From Acephala macrosclerotiorum (Eukaryota; Ascomycota; Leotiomycetes; Helotiales; Mollisiaceae): a DNA stretch of 64,000 nucleotides. Positions 35,701-47,497 of the stretch are shown here, piece after piece (the stretch's first letter is position 1; each line of letters starts with the position of its first letter). A program made the position numbers and the translations under genes. Below the pieces are notes generated by a model, which worked only from the letters and a program-made list of their open reading frames with translations, did not search any database and had not been told where the DNA came from. The stretch is from the NCBI GenBank assembly GCA_014904845.1, contig MU119221.1, positions 124,001 to 188,000 of the forward strand. Direction: 5' to 3'.

Positions 35701-36723
35701 ATTCGTCAATTTGGAGCTCAAGACATGAATTGGCCAGCCATAGGCTTCCTTTTGTCATGTTTGCGGGATTGAGTTAGGCGGCAGTGACTCAGAATTCCGG
35801 AGTGGTGGGTTAGCTTCCGAGTGGCTAGGCAGACGTTACACGAGAGGACCCCGCCTCTGGAATTGTTTGGAAAGGCGGTGACTTGGTGACACTGTGTGGA
35901 GTTTGGTGCGATCAATTGATTTAAGTTGAGGTCAATTGAATGATTTGAGTTGTGTGCGCGTGCGAACTGGAATGTGGAGCGTGGATTTGGTGTAACTTCA
36001 GGTTGGAGGCTAAGGTTCAGCTGAATTGGAGGGCGTTAGGCTGAAGCGGGGTTGTGGGATGCGGCCATTGAGGTTAGAGGACTTCATTCCTTGGCAATGA
36101 ACCACAGTTTTTAGGTCTCGAATTTGATAGTTCTTCAAGCTTTCTGTTGAATTCGAGTACTGGTGGTGCATGTTTCACGAACCAGAATTATCGGGAAGTG
36201 TTCTTGACTTCCACATTTTTTGAGGTGCCGAATGTCAGGAGCTGCACGATATACGATATACTATGAGTATTGGTGAGGCGTTAGGTACACATTTGTTTTG
36301 AAGCTAGGCTTGTTGTGACTACTTAGGGAAAGCTTTACCGTGGAAGGTCTTGGTAGTATTATGTTGAATTCGCTTACCTTCCAGGTTGTCTGCTATGAAC
36401 TGAGCACGTGTCACAGCAAGGAAAGAAGATATCAGCGAAGACTGTACCGACAATGAATCTTCGAGGAACATAGCTGAATCCAATATCTCCAGCTTTCTGG
36501 GACAAAATCGAGGTTTCTGTTACAGGTCTCAAGCTCACAACTCATTTTCATTGCCTGCGCGGAGAGAAATTAACTCGCCCAAAATCCAAGATAAAAGGAA
36601 AGTGTGACACCTGGAACCAACCCTATACGCAGATATCCCTGGGAGTGAGTGCTACTAGGTTTGCTCGGGGGAATTCGTCTCATCGATCAACTAAGTGTCG
36701 ACAATCAACCTCGCATTCTCATC
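32763..36723. other. 4 kb gene-free block rich in CAATTG
   Basis: No supportable gene on either strand; open frames are short and overlap. The palindrome CAATTG occurs at about 33577, 33806, 33846, 34061, 34334, 34712, 34763, 35913 and 35932, often as TCAATTGA. That is about nine in 2.4 kb, where fewer than one is expected. The block may be a long upstream regulatory region of the SWIRM gene (minus strand) or hold non-coding transcripts. Confidence 0.4.
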
Positions 36724-37902
36724 CTACACCAGGATGAACAGCAGCCCCAACACTGAGCTCATGTAGGACCTAATAGCAACAATTCGAGAGGAGCCTAAAA
36801 GGGTTCTCGCGCCCCCCTTCGCCGGAGCCGGGGCCATTGGCGACACCACACTCCCGCTCGAACTTCCACCACCGGTACCCAATCCACTCGTCGTCGTTAC
36901 TCCAGCCTTAGAACTCGCAACCACAACTCCACTAGAGCTCCCACCGTTACTAATAGCTGACGGAGACGCACTGCTGCCACCTGCAGCATTCCAAGTCATC
37001 GCACTCGCACTCGCAACCGTCGCTCCTCCGCTGTACAAACTCCATGCCACCACCGCCCCGCTTACTGGAGTCGTCAAGCCACCAGGATTATTCGACAATG
37101 GATCAGTCCCATTCTTGGGCAAGGTAGCAGAAGTGAAAAATTGATTTCGAATACTGGAGTTGTAGATTGGGCCTGGAGAAATCGTGAAGTTGTAGGGAGT
37201 GCTTTGCAATCTACGCCTGTGAGGGCGGAGGAGCAGGTTGAGGAGAGGAGGGAGCTGTAGCCGAGAAGAGAGAAGATAGGGACTTGAGAGGGTCGGTGAG
37301 GGGGCAGGAGTTGAAGAATCAGTTGAGTAAGTATGGTTCAGCTAAAAATATGCCGGAGGCTCGTGGAAGATACTCCTTGGACGTTTGATTCAGGTACTTA
37401 CGTTGATGTAGCGTTACTACCCCCGCAGCAGTTGCATGTCTGACTCTCCTTAACGCAGTTTGGCTCGCATGTTCTGTTTTCTTGCAAAACTTCAACATTG
37501 TTATTACAACGATACGTTTCCCCCGTGCCAGCACGATTTTCCTCAAGATGTACACGAGCAGTATCCGGGCTCATCATTGGGAGCTGGGACATAGGATGCT
37601 AAGCTGGTTGCAGTCGGACAGCTTCCAACGGCGTTGATAGCTAGGTTCTGGTATTCGCATCCATAGACCTAGGTTTTGTTAACCAAAGAACTTAAAGAGG
37701 TGAGAGAGTGAAGACAAACTCGATTCCAGCAATGACTTAGGGCACAGTTGATTCATAGTGTGTATGCGGTACATGTTGTACTCTTAGCACAGTTGCTGTT
37801 GGATGTGTAACGCTTGTTTGGATCGGTGCATTCGCCGGATGTGCAGTATTTGGCAAAGAGAAAGGTTGCTTCGTTTGTTGCGGATGACCAGCATGAGTCA
37901 CT
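36724..37902 (-). pseudogene. Cys-rich GPI-type secreted protein gene, frame problems
   Basis: Pieces of one extracellular protein appear in different frames. At 37902-37753 is SDSCWSSATNEATFLFAKYC with CTSGECTDPNKRY. At 37668-37543, after a good acceptor (CCTAG), is GCEYQNLAINAVGSC with EPGYCSCTS. At about 37560-37402 is YRCNNNVEVLQENRTCEPNC with SQTCNCCGGSN, ending at a GTAAGT donor. At about 37260-36724 is a SSLLSSTCSSALTGVDC segment, then YNFTISPGPIYNSS, a Gly/Ser-rich region and a hydrophobic C-terminus (SSVLGLLFILV) that fits a GPI-anchor signal. Frames change between pieces three and four, and between two and three, without usable introns. No signal-peptide exon was identified. It could be a decayed gene or one with mis-called bases. 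Confidence 0.4.
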
Positions 37903-39249
37903 TGATAAATCCCGTCCCAAAATATACAGAAAATCCGTAGATCCGGAGGCTTGTTCTCAGGACCAACTTGAACGATTTGCGGGCAGCGGGGCGTGATAAG
38001 GAGAGATGGTAGGAACAATTTCTACATTCCATGTGCGATTGATGCTGGAACGCTGGGTAAATGAGGAAGTACAATTTCAACGTGTGCGAGTAAGAGGCCA
38101 TCCTGGGAAGTAGCGGGACAGATTTGGTACAAAGCCATGACGCATGCTAAATTGAAGTAGGCAGCAACGTTCAGAGACTTCGCGAAAATAAAACTAAGGT
38201 GTACAAGTAGCGATCAGGAGAGAATGGTCAAGGATGCTTGGAAGGCAGTCGGTGTCCCTGGCGGTGATCCCAAACAGAAGTAGTGGAGGCAATGAATGAT
38301 TTCGTATCTCGATCTCTGGGTCTGGCAAAATTCTCGTAGATGCAGAAAGGCAGCAAATATTGAAATGGACTAGAAGTATACAGTTTTATCTATAATAGAC
38401 GACTCACGAATTCAGCTACAAATGGCAATCCTTCATTGAGCTTCCTTTGGCCGCGAGAGACGTCTTTCGAGCGCCATTTCTGCATCTTAAATACATCTGT
38501 GACGCAATCAAAGATGTCGATTCACTGGATTCGCGAGATGTCGCGAAGGCATGGTGCTTTTCGGTGAAGAGAATGGGTGAATCTTCCATCAAGGCCTCTC
38601 CACAACCATAGATTTTAGAAACAATTGAGTCTCGAGAGGTTCTTTCTCCAACTGTCCCACACGCCGTGACGAGGATTCCGCGAATTCTGGGCCAGACCAC
38701 GAGGAAAAGCAAGGCACTTTTGGACATAAGTATGCTGATACTTGGTCCAATCAACCCGAGAAGTTGTCTATACAAAATCAAGGGACTATTTCAAAGCCTA
38801 ACTTCCAACCATGAAAGCTCACTACAAAGCCTTGCTTCGGGTCTAAGTGATAGTTCTGGTGGTTGGAGGTGGAGGGATGGACGAGTACCGCCATTTTACA
38901 CTTGTATCTCAATGCTGGTTCGCAGAGCTTTGCCAAGGAATCCAAAATGTAGAGAACGCTGCTCATATGCAGAGCAGGTTTTGTAGAAGCACTTTTTTTT
39001 GAAGAATGTCGAACATCAGAATAGACCACATTGCTTTCGCTTTATATATAGAACAGAAAAGAAAGTTCAAAAAATTGGGGGTATACAAAATTCAGAACGA
39101 GAAGCACTTGCTCCAAAAGTCCACGCCTCCCTGCTTATATGATCCCACTAACGCCCGCTATGTCCGACCCATCAGACCAAACTTTATCTACACCCAGCTG
39201 AAACTTCAGCTTGCACGTCCACAAATCTGGCCGCCGGAACTTCCACTCC
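37903..39249. other. Intergenic, nothing recognised
   Basis: About 1.3 kb. The 5' end of the Cys-rich gene should lie at its left side, but I could not place it. A 121-codon minus ORF at 38416-38781 shows no known motif. Confidence 0.35.
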
Positions 39250-40656
39250 TCACAACCCCGCCGCAATCCTGAACAACGCACTACCCTTCCTATTACTTTC
39301 CACCCAATCCTCCCAAAACCCATTCCTACTCCCCGGCGCCCTCACAATAAAACAGTCACTCCAGCTCGTCTCATTCCCCCAATAATCACTTGCGGTGATA
39401 ACCCCATTTGCACTCGTCGTAAAATTAGTCCCTACTTGCGGTCCAAAACTCTCCAGATAAGTAGTTTGCTGCTTCTTAATCATCTGAGACGTATGGCCAC
39501 TGATACTCATGATCATAACTACAAATCCCAAAAGGATGCCGAGCATGCAGACCCAAATGCAGATGGCTTGCTGGTAATTGGAGGCTGGTTTTCGGACCGA
39601 GGAGCGAGGTGAGAGGGAGAATGTAAAGATGGATTTTATGCTGGAGAAGAGGGATTGTTGCTGGTATGCGTAAGCCGTCGTGGAAGCTTGACGGCCTGGT
39701 CGTGAAAAGAGCTCTCCGATTGTGGAGAGGGTGTCGAGGAGTTGGGAGATGACGAAGATCCACCAAGCGGTGCCGAAAACGATGACTGTCATCTCGACCG
39801 CGTGCAGAGGATTCATTCCTGTCTGGACGTTCAGGTCGCCGGTGTTTTGGTACGGGAGGTAGAATTCTTCGATATAGCCGTAGGAAACACCGCTGTCGTA
39901 GTTTGTGGGTGTCTTCCAATCACCACAGCCGACGCTGAGCCAGTGTTCTGCCTGTTTCATACAATCTCCTGCGTAGACAGGACAGTTTCCATCGGTTATC
40001 TTGAGAGAGCTGTATCGAGGCCACCATTCCCCGCCATTTGGTGCATAGCCAGAAATACCAAAGGCGATGGCCAGAGCTGCGATGTCAAGTGCGAGAATAA
40101 TTCTTGTGATGGGACTGTGATTAACTATCGCGTGAATGATTTGTGTCGAGATCAGAGCTAGCAGAACGACCGAAGGAGCGGCGATTGGAGTCGTCTCGTC
40201 GTGAAGGCTCTTAAGGCCAACCATAAAGGCAGATACAGCACGGAAGGTGCAGAAGATGACAGTTAGGTAGTAAATGACTTTCCCTATTGGGAACTTCCAT
40301 GATACTTTAGGAATTTTTAGTGGTGCCTTCTTGACTGCCTTTGTATACGGTGGCGCGGGATTATTTTGAAGTTCGATGTCTGTTGGAGTGTATCCAGGGG
40401 GCAAAGTACTGCTTCTTGTCGTCGTAGTTTTTGGTTTGACGGGATTGGGTTTTGGAGGAGCTGGTGCGTATTTTGGGTCGACTGATCTCATGGCTGGGAT
40501 GGCTCCCACAACGCAAATGATGAAAGAAAGGATCAAACTGAACACAACTAACGGCCATGGCGTTGGGATATTGTTCGGCGCATATTGAGCATTCATATGC
40601 GACGTGTGCGTGTCGTTAATCTTGCCATGGATGAGAATTCCAGCATTCGACGACAT
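39250..40656 (-). CDS. Six-pass membrane protein, unknown function
   Basis: A single exon. The first ATG in the frame is at 40656 (start MSSNAGILIHGKIND), giving 468 aa; ATG 40596 is an alternative. Six hydrophobic segments are visible: WPLVVFSLILSFIICVVGAI, VIYYLTVIFCTFRAVSAFMV, VVLLALISTQIIHAIV, IILALDIAALAIAFGISGY, MTVIVFGTAWWIFVISQLL and ICIWVCMLGILLGFVVMIMS. A Pro-rich cytosolic loop separates TM1 and TM2. A loop with several Cys and Trp (ITDGNCPVYAGDCMKQAEHW) lies between TM4 and TM5. The C-terminal tail after TM6 contains two N-glycosylation sequons and so probably faces outside. I do not recognise the family. It appears to be one of the many fungal-specific membrane proteins. Confidence 0.75.
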   Translation of the reverse strand: MSSNAGILIHGKINDTHTSHMNAQYAPNNIPTPWPLVVFSLILSFIICVVGAIPAMRSVDPKYAPAPPKPNPVKPKTTTTRSSTLPPGYTPTDIELQNNPAPPYTKAVKKAPLKIPKVSWKFPIGKVIYYLTVIFCTFRAVSAFMVGLKSLHDETTPIAAPSVVLLALISTQIIHAIVNHSPITRIILALDIAALAIAFGISGYAPNGGEWWPRYSSLKITDGNCPVYAGDCMKQAEHWLSVGCGDWKTPTNYDSGVSYGYIEEFYLPYQNTGDLNVQTGMNPLHAVEMTVIVFGTAWWIFVISQLLDTLSTIGELFSRPGRQASTTAYAYQQQSLFSSIKSIFTFSLSPRSSVRKPASNYQQAICIWVCMLGILLGFVVMIMSISGHTSQMIKKQQTTYLESFGPQVGTNFTTSANGVITASDYWGNETSWSDCFIVRAPGSRNGFWEDWVESNRKGSALFRIAAGL

Positions 40657-41888
40657 ATCGCACGGGGCTCGAAAAGCAAGTGTCCTCTCAGAGATGGTAC
40701 CAGATAACGTATGCAAGCTCAATTAGATGGAAGGGTCGCTCTGGTGAGACACGAAGATATTTATTGAGAAGAGGGGAAATGGAAAGCCTGCGAGGTGGTG
40801 TGAGTCCCAAATCTGCCCAAAAATGCAGCTAGCGGTGCGGGCAGAGCTTGGATGCCCTTTTGGAATGATCTGTTTCTAGGTGACCAAACAAAGCTGCCCT
40901 ATCGTCGCGAATCAGGAGCCCGTTGAGTACTGGGGTAGAAGGAAAGGACTTGATACAACGACAAACGGTAGAATCCTGCAGAGATGGCGCAGCCTCCCGC
41001 AAGCTCGGTGTACCAACATGTGTTCATCGATCCTTTGGTAGAACCATAGGCTATTATTCGAGCGATAACAATTGACAACGCTGATTTGCTAAAGCCGGAA
41101 AGAGATGTCATGGATTCAGCCGTGCATGACCAGTTCGCCGAGTATAGGGCTGTGGCAGGGCGTATGTGCATGGTGGAGGCTTGGCTAATTGGCTGCTGCC
41201 TCAAGCGAGAAAGATTCTCGACGCCGAGGGAAGCAAGGATACACTCACGTGGTTACATAGCCATACTATCGTGATGGGGTCGCCGAGCCTCAAATCAGAC
41301 TTGAGGCGTTCATATAGTCTAAATATTTGGCTCGCATTCATTCCACCCTCGTGGAAAGTAAGAGATCCGCCTATGAGACAATGACACACCGCAGCAACAC
41401 TGACGCCGAACTAACATTCGGCAACAGGTCGAATTCTCCCTCGCTCTGGGTAAACAAACAATCAAGGTAGACAGACGCATGACTCGTGAACCGAGACTTT
41501 GGTTTCGTGTAATATGGTATAATATCTGTCTGGAATAGCATCCTGCTAGGCCTTGGCTGACCCGAATTTGCGAAACCCAGGTTCTCGTGTCCGAACTGTC
41601 CTGGAACAGTCACGTTCGACACTGAAGTTAACAAGGCCTTCCCGGCTTGGACAGTGTGGTTGCAGCTTGAAGAAGTTAGCAAACTGACCTTGGAGCACTA
41701 GTACTGTACAAGGCGTACTTGAAAAACAAAGATGCACTGTTTCGGAGCGGAGAAAGCGGGGACAATTCCCAGCGCAAATCCCTCCGAAAAAGATAGCTCG
41801 CACAAGTTTAGTTGAAATTGCCGAGCTATCCATGGATGGAGATGGCGTTATATTGGGCAGTGTTGTCGCTCCGAAGCCTTGCATGATT
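40657..41888. other. Intergenic, nothing recognised
   Basis: About 1.2 kb between the membrane-protein gene start and the 3' end of the pepsin-like gene. Only short overlapping open frames are present. Confidence 0.4.
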
Positions 41889-43687
41889 CTATTCCTTGGC
41901 GACCGAGTTCGATTCACGGCTCCCAACTGAACCTTTTATGGCATCCAACTCTGGAGCAGCGGGTCTGTGGTCTGCAAGTTCAGCAGGAACTCCTTCCCTG
42001 GCAGACATTTCGTAGACAGGCTTCTCTTGTCCGTCTGCTTCCACAACCCATTGATACTTGTGAGCCTCCAGTTCCTGTGCAGGTTTTACGCCCTGTGCAT
42101 GTAATTCTGGCTTCGAGAACTCAGAATCTGCAATGGCAGGCGCTGTTGTTGCTCCTTCTTCCTTGGCAGGTCCTGCAGCAGCACGCTGTTTCTTGACCCA
42201 CCAGTAGAGGAAAGCAAACACTGCAAGCGGTACAATTACGAAGACAGCAATGAGTCTTTCTAGAGTAGTAGTTGTGCTGGAGCCACGGCTCGACGAGGTG
42301 GAAGTCTTTGGTGACGTTGTCGAATCTTGATTTATTTTAGGTGGATAAATAGTGACAATGTCTTGCGTAGCGTTCGCCTCCCAACTGCACTGAGATACTG
42401 AGAAGCTGCGGCGGTTATAATCTGCGATCACATACATTTCCTGGAATAGGGTTCGACCCAATACGTACTGACTCTTATTGGCAGCTCGTTTCAGTGGAAA
42501 GTATCGAAATGTGTTTGCGACGAGTGGAGACGAAGCAGTCAAGTCGAAGGCGGCATAAGGGAGGGTGATGTTGACATCGAACCCGGCGGTGAGGTTCCCA
42601 AGGGTAAAAGTCAGACTGGCGTTTTGAGATTTCAATGCATCGTGCTGGGAATCATTGACAAGATAGAGCTCTGTGATATTGTCCCAGACCAAATTAAAAG
42701 CGTTCTCGAACAGTCTGCAGGCTTCAGTGGGGAGCCAGATGTACGGCAACGAAGAGTCCAGGAAAGCAGGGATGGAAGATGAGAGAAGGGCTATTCTTTC
42801 AGTTGAATCGGACATTATAATCGACTCAATCTGTACTGTAAGATCTCGGGCGTCCTCTGAGTTGAATTGCCAAGTAACTCTACTTTCAACAAATTTGGAC
42901 TTGTCGTAGCCGCCAAGAATGAGACTTCCTAAGACATGGTTTAGACCTATTTTGTTATTCATACGCCACTAACTAAAGATCTCAACACTCACGATATCGA
43001 TTGCCGGCGGTGTATGCCCACGAAGTGCTTGGAATCAATGATTGGTTCCGTAAATTTTGCACATAGCTTGAAATTGGGTTGTCGAAGGTTGTGAAATTAC
43101 TCGCACGAGGGCAAACACCAAACAGGCCTAGATAGGTGTCTTTCGCAGCGAAAGCTCCAACAGTCTGGTTATCCAAAGTAGGACCCCCAGCACCTTGCCA
43201 TCCAAGAGTGACAACATCGAAACCCAGTTCTGCCTTGCCATTGTAGCCAAGCTCTGGAGCTACCTCGAGAGGATAGATGTTGCTCGAAAGGTTGCCTATA
43301 TTCTTCGACCATGTTGACGAGGCGTTGAAGTAAAATTCTCCCCCACGTAATGCTGCACAATCGGAGAGGTCTGAGTGGACACAACCTTCTGGGGCGACGA
43401 CCAGAGTCTGATAAACTGACGTGGAGATGAAAACTTGTAGGTTCTGAGCTGGGGCCCCAATCTGGATCTCAAAGGATGACCAAAGACCGTCATTGCCCAC
43501 CCTGCCAGTAGTGTCAGTCTTTAGACAAAAGATACGTGAAGTAGTGTTAGGGGGAGTTTGCATCAAGCAAGAGCTTCAGAAAAATGTGATAGCCGTTCTG
43601 CCAAACCACTACTTTTCAAGTGCTGAGTTTTACGTACCAGTTTTGACTTGCAGCAACCACAATAGGGGACGGGGTGGCTCCAGACAT
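41889..43687 (-). CDS. Membrane-anchored pepsin-like protein, catalytic Asp missing
   Basis: Three exons: 43687-43638, 43501-42993 and 42946-41889 (538 aa from ATG 43687). The upstream intron brings the PSPIVVAASQNW segment onto VGNDGLWSSFEIQIGAPAQN, the usual start of fungal A1-family domains. At the first catalytic position the sequence is VFISTSVYQ, so Ser43-Thr44-Ser45 replaces the Asp-Thr-Gly. The second motif keeps Asp234 (FLDSSLPYIWLP). LGSLILGGYD and YVLGRTLFQEMYVIADY are conserved fold markers. After a Ser/Thr linker comes one membrane helix (LIAVFVIVPLAVFAFLYWW) and a 110-residue cytosolic tail. It is probably a catalytically dead receptor-like homologue. No signal peptide is included in this model, so a further 5' exon is likely upstream of 43687. 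Confidence 0.78.
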
Positions 43688-44899
43688 GTTCCTGCTAAAG
43701 TCAGATATACACGTGACGTTGTTGCTGCTGGTGAAACCATTAAATTTCAGAGCTTGGTCAAGACAACATCTCGATGCGAGCAGTTAGGTGTAGGATTTCA
43801 TCTGCGGTCGCTATTTCCAGGTGATTGATACTCTAAAGGGGAAGCCTGGTCAGTTCAGTGGTTTTGCGACCAGCAGAGAACATGCTACCGTAGACATAGG
43901 CTCCTGCAAATGTTAAGAGCATGTTATCTGTGGTACAGAACTTCTCTTGACGCATTTAAAGATGTTGAACAGGAACACGACAGGTCCTTCAAGGCATCTT
44001 TCGGACCGGAGACGTCGACCGGATGTAGCAGTCGATCTATCGAGCGGATGACGTGCATGCTGGATGATGAGTCTTGGATGAAGGAGTATACGTAATAGAA
44101 TGCGAAATGATAAGAAAATAGTCGACTGGTGATCTATACTACATTTTTTGCATACAATTCTCAGAGTGAGCTCGGTGTTGGCGAAGGTCGAGGAAAAAGG
44201 CGCGGATCAGAATTCTCTCAAAGCGGCTAGTGATATTGCCAAGACGCTAGTAACAATGTCCTCTCCTGGTCCTTCCCATCCTTCTAAAATCCTGCAAACT
44301 GGAGGGAAACTTCAAGTTGAGGTTCGGAATCTTGATATTCCCTTCGTATCCGCATAATGTTGCGATCGTGGACGAAGCTGCCCAGAGTCTGCCAAGCAGT
44401 AGTGCTCGACCACGCGCCAGGAACGTTACAGAGATGTGGCTGGTCTTGAGTACAACTCGGGCAGGATTTCAAAGTAGTACAAGAGTTGGTAGGAGCACTC
44501 AATCATTCAGCTAGCTTTGCTCGGTAAGGAACTCAGTGGTACCTATTGTTCCCTCGAGGCTGTGTACTCTGGACACGAAACACGCGAGCAGACAAGTTGA
44601 ATTGGCCTTGCTTAGCTTTCCACAGCCATTGGGATGGTACGCGCAGAAGGGCAGCTCTCACTTCGCTTTCTTGCTATTTGGGATTGAATTAGCTTCTTGT
44701 ACTTGCCAATAACTCTCAGCCTCTTCATCATGCAAGTCGGATCCATCTCTATCGCGGCCTCCTGTCTGTGTACAAGCTGCTACTGTACGCCTCACATGTA
44801 TCGATGATATAGTAGAGGTTCAGAAGATGTCCTTCGGGAGATTAGACTTCCTTTCAAGCTCAGTTTCCGAATTGCCTGCTTTCCCATCGAACTCTCACG
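43688..44899. other. Intergenic, divergent genes
   Basis: About 1.2 kb between two divergent genes for surface proteins. It may contain a signal-peptide exon of the pepsin-like gene, which I could not place. No other feature was seen. Confidence 0.35.
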
Positions 44900-47497
44900 A
44901 TGTTCCTACTTGTTGCAAGCGCACTCACGTTCCTTCTCACTCTAACACATTGCTTTCACGCACGTAGTAGTCAGTTCCCACACTTTACAATCGCTTTACG
45001 TGGGCTAACAATTTCAAAGCACCAATTACTAGTTTCGCGAACACAACGATCGTAACGTCCAGCACCGTTACCCCCGTCACATCCAACTGCTGTTTCGTTA
45101 TCCAAGATACCGTCAATGAAGTGTGGTGGGAGGAATACACCGTCGGCACTGTTACTTCAACGGTGACAATAACGTCCATCACGACTTTCATCACCGTCTT
45201 CCAATACACAACTTTATCAAGCATCACCACCAACATCATTTACTCGCCTACGACGGCGTTCAGCACGCTTGACGTAGGTTTGAACCTGGTCAAATTGTAC
45301 CTCAACCGAGCACCGGGCCCAGTAGAGTCGACAACTCGGATGAAAAATACTACTCAGACTGTCGTGGGTGGTGTAACAGTGTAAGTAGCTCTGAGACTTA
45401 CCTTGTGAGAGGTTTGAAGCTGAATGAAAATCAGAACCTCAGCTGCTGCCTTTTACGTTTACTCGACGGTCAAGATTGTCACTGCTCCTGCCGTGACAGA
45501 CCAAAATGGGCAGCTGCGTGCGGGACACCATTTTCATTCCCTGCAGATAAGATCTTCTGGACCGGGGCCATACCGTACATCCCAACAAGCGCAATAACGT
45601 TCAACAATATCAATTCTAATGCACAAGCGTACTGGGGAACAGGGATTGTTGGCTTTGATTACGGTTCGTGGACGTCTGGACTTGGAACACAGACACTCGC
45701 CGGCTGGCATAGCGAAGGCACAGTGAATTCTTATGGTACTTATACTAGAACCTTCAATAAGTGGTATACGACTCCAGCCTATTTCGACTCGACTGGATCT
45801 CTGATCGATCTCTCGGGCCCGAAGCAGACTGGGGTAACGATTAGTCTTCAGACTCCATTTGTATATCTTCCCGAAGCAGCGGCAACTGGACTTACTGGAG
45901 ACCCAGATGCAGATGTCAATCCTTGCGGTTACGGGACATCTTCTATCGGATATGGAGTTCCACCTCAGACTTTACTAGAATTCATGTTGGGTGTGCCTTC
46001 AATCAGCAGCCAGTACCCTGGTCTCGCTTCTTGTTTACCTGCAGGGCCATCGATGATACATACACCGTACTGCACGAGCATCTTACCGACAGCTGAGAGT
46101 GCAGGTGGAGATCTGACGTCCTCAACAACTATCTTCGTCACGCCTGGCGGTACAGCCCCTGATCAGCCACCTTCATCCCCGACTTCTTCTACGACAATAT
46201 ATCGTCAATCGCCAGGCGTAACAGATGAAAACTCTTATCCGTCCAGTTGGTTCGATCCCGAGGAGTCGGTAGCACCGGTCAAGCCTCCTAAGACGGGATT
46301 ACCTGCTATTTCTATGATACATATATCTGGGCTGCCTCTGACATTTGAGCCTCCGACATCTAGGCCCGTTGTGACGTACGAAACTCCCGTTCCAGAGGAA
46401 TCTTTCGTACCCGTTGACTTGACATCTTCATCCCAACATTTGGCAAAAATTCATGAGACGATTTCTGTCGCTCTGACACTAGGTTCTACGGCTCTACCTG
46501 ATCTGCAGACCACACAGACAAATGCTCCTGATATCAAGACAACGAGTGTTCCGGCAATTCTACCTCAGCCGGCAAGTATCAGCCTTGACGCAGGTGTATT
46601 AATCGCCAACGCAATTGCCTCTGTGATGGGATTATCTCCAACATCCTTGTCCCCAACCACGATATCTGGAACACCAGAATATGTTATCACAGCCCTCGTT
46701 ACTACGCCACTCTTGCTAAGCATGTCAATATCTGGTTCGACGACAGTAATTTCAGAAACACCGAATATCGTCTTTCCAAGCATAATGACCATCCCTGCGG
46801 CCCAACCCATCAGCTCACTACCCGGCGTCCTGACTGACATCTCAGGCACCCCGAACGTTGTCATTTCTGGTCCGACAACGATTCCAATAAATCCCGAGCT
46901 GCCTGGTCTAAGTGGAAGCACGACAGTCATCTCAGGGTCGAGTTATGTGATTGTACCAAGCGCAACGACGATTCCAGTGGCCTTAACCCTGCTTCTCAAG
47001 TGCATGTTTCCTTGCCTGGGAGCTTGACAGAGATCTCAGGGACTTTAGATGTAGTGATATCTGGACCGACGACCATACCTCTGAATCCCGGATTCTCTGG
47101 TCTGAAGGGAAGCACGACTATCATCTCAGGATCGACATATGTAGTCTTGACAGAGCCAACTACAATTGCAGGTTCTCAGGCACTTGGGTCCTTGCCTGGA
47201 AGTTTGACTGACGTCTCGGGTACTTTGGAAGTTGCGATTACTGGGCCAACTACATTTCCACTAAACACTGAACTCCCAGGTCCTACCGGAAGCACGACAG
47301 TCATCTCAGGCTCGACATACCTTGTGGTGACTGACTTAACGACCGTCCCCGTCATCCTCACGGCCCCGCCTTCAACGAGCAGTGGAGGTCCTTTGCAGGT
47401 CAGCGTGGGGTCACCCGGACCGAAGATACCGAGCACTGCGGGAAGGAAAGTTTTGGGGATGATAGCGGCTCTTGTTGGATTGACATTGATAGTGTGA
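44900..47497 (+). CDS. GPI-type cell-wall repeat protein, frame interrupted
   Basis: Exon 1 (44900-44963) encodes a signal peptide, MFLLVASALTFLLTLTH. Exon 2 (45020-45380) is Thr/Val-rich (TVTSTVTITSITTFITVFQ). Exon 3 starts at 45435. Around 45500 the text passes from one frame (FYVYSTVKIVTAPAVTD) to another (IFWTGAIPYIPTSAITFN). A weak intron from GTGACA to ATAAG (45494-45552) could explain this. Near 46980 the frame shifts again inside the repeats, and no intron is possible there. The C-terminal part has about three tandem units of roughly 60 residues, each with SLPGSLT, ISGT, SGPTTIP and GSTTVISGS motifs. It ends in a GPI-type signal (GRKVLGMIAALVGLTLIV). The product would be an O-glycosylated wall or adhesin-like protein if the frame is intact in life. 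Confidence 0.6.
46803..47390 (+). repeat. Coding tandem repeats, about 180-195 bases each
   Basis: Three consecutive units, starting near 46811, 47006 and 47191, share TTGCCTGGGAG, ATCTCAGG, GGTCCGACAACG-like and AGCACGACAGTCATCTCAGG sequence. Each unit encodes SLPG, SGTP/SGTL, GPTTIP and GSTTVISGS. Diverged half-units precede them from about 46650. Such minisatellites in wall-protein genes are prone to length change. Confidence 0.75.

Noticed and set aside
32763..36723. Transposon remnant in the long gene-free region
   Set aside because: I looked for terminal repeats, target duplications and transposase or reverse-transcriptase motifs and saw none.
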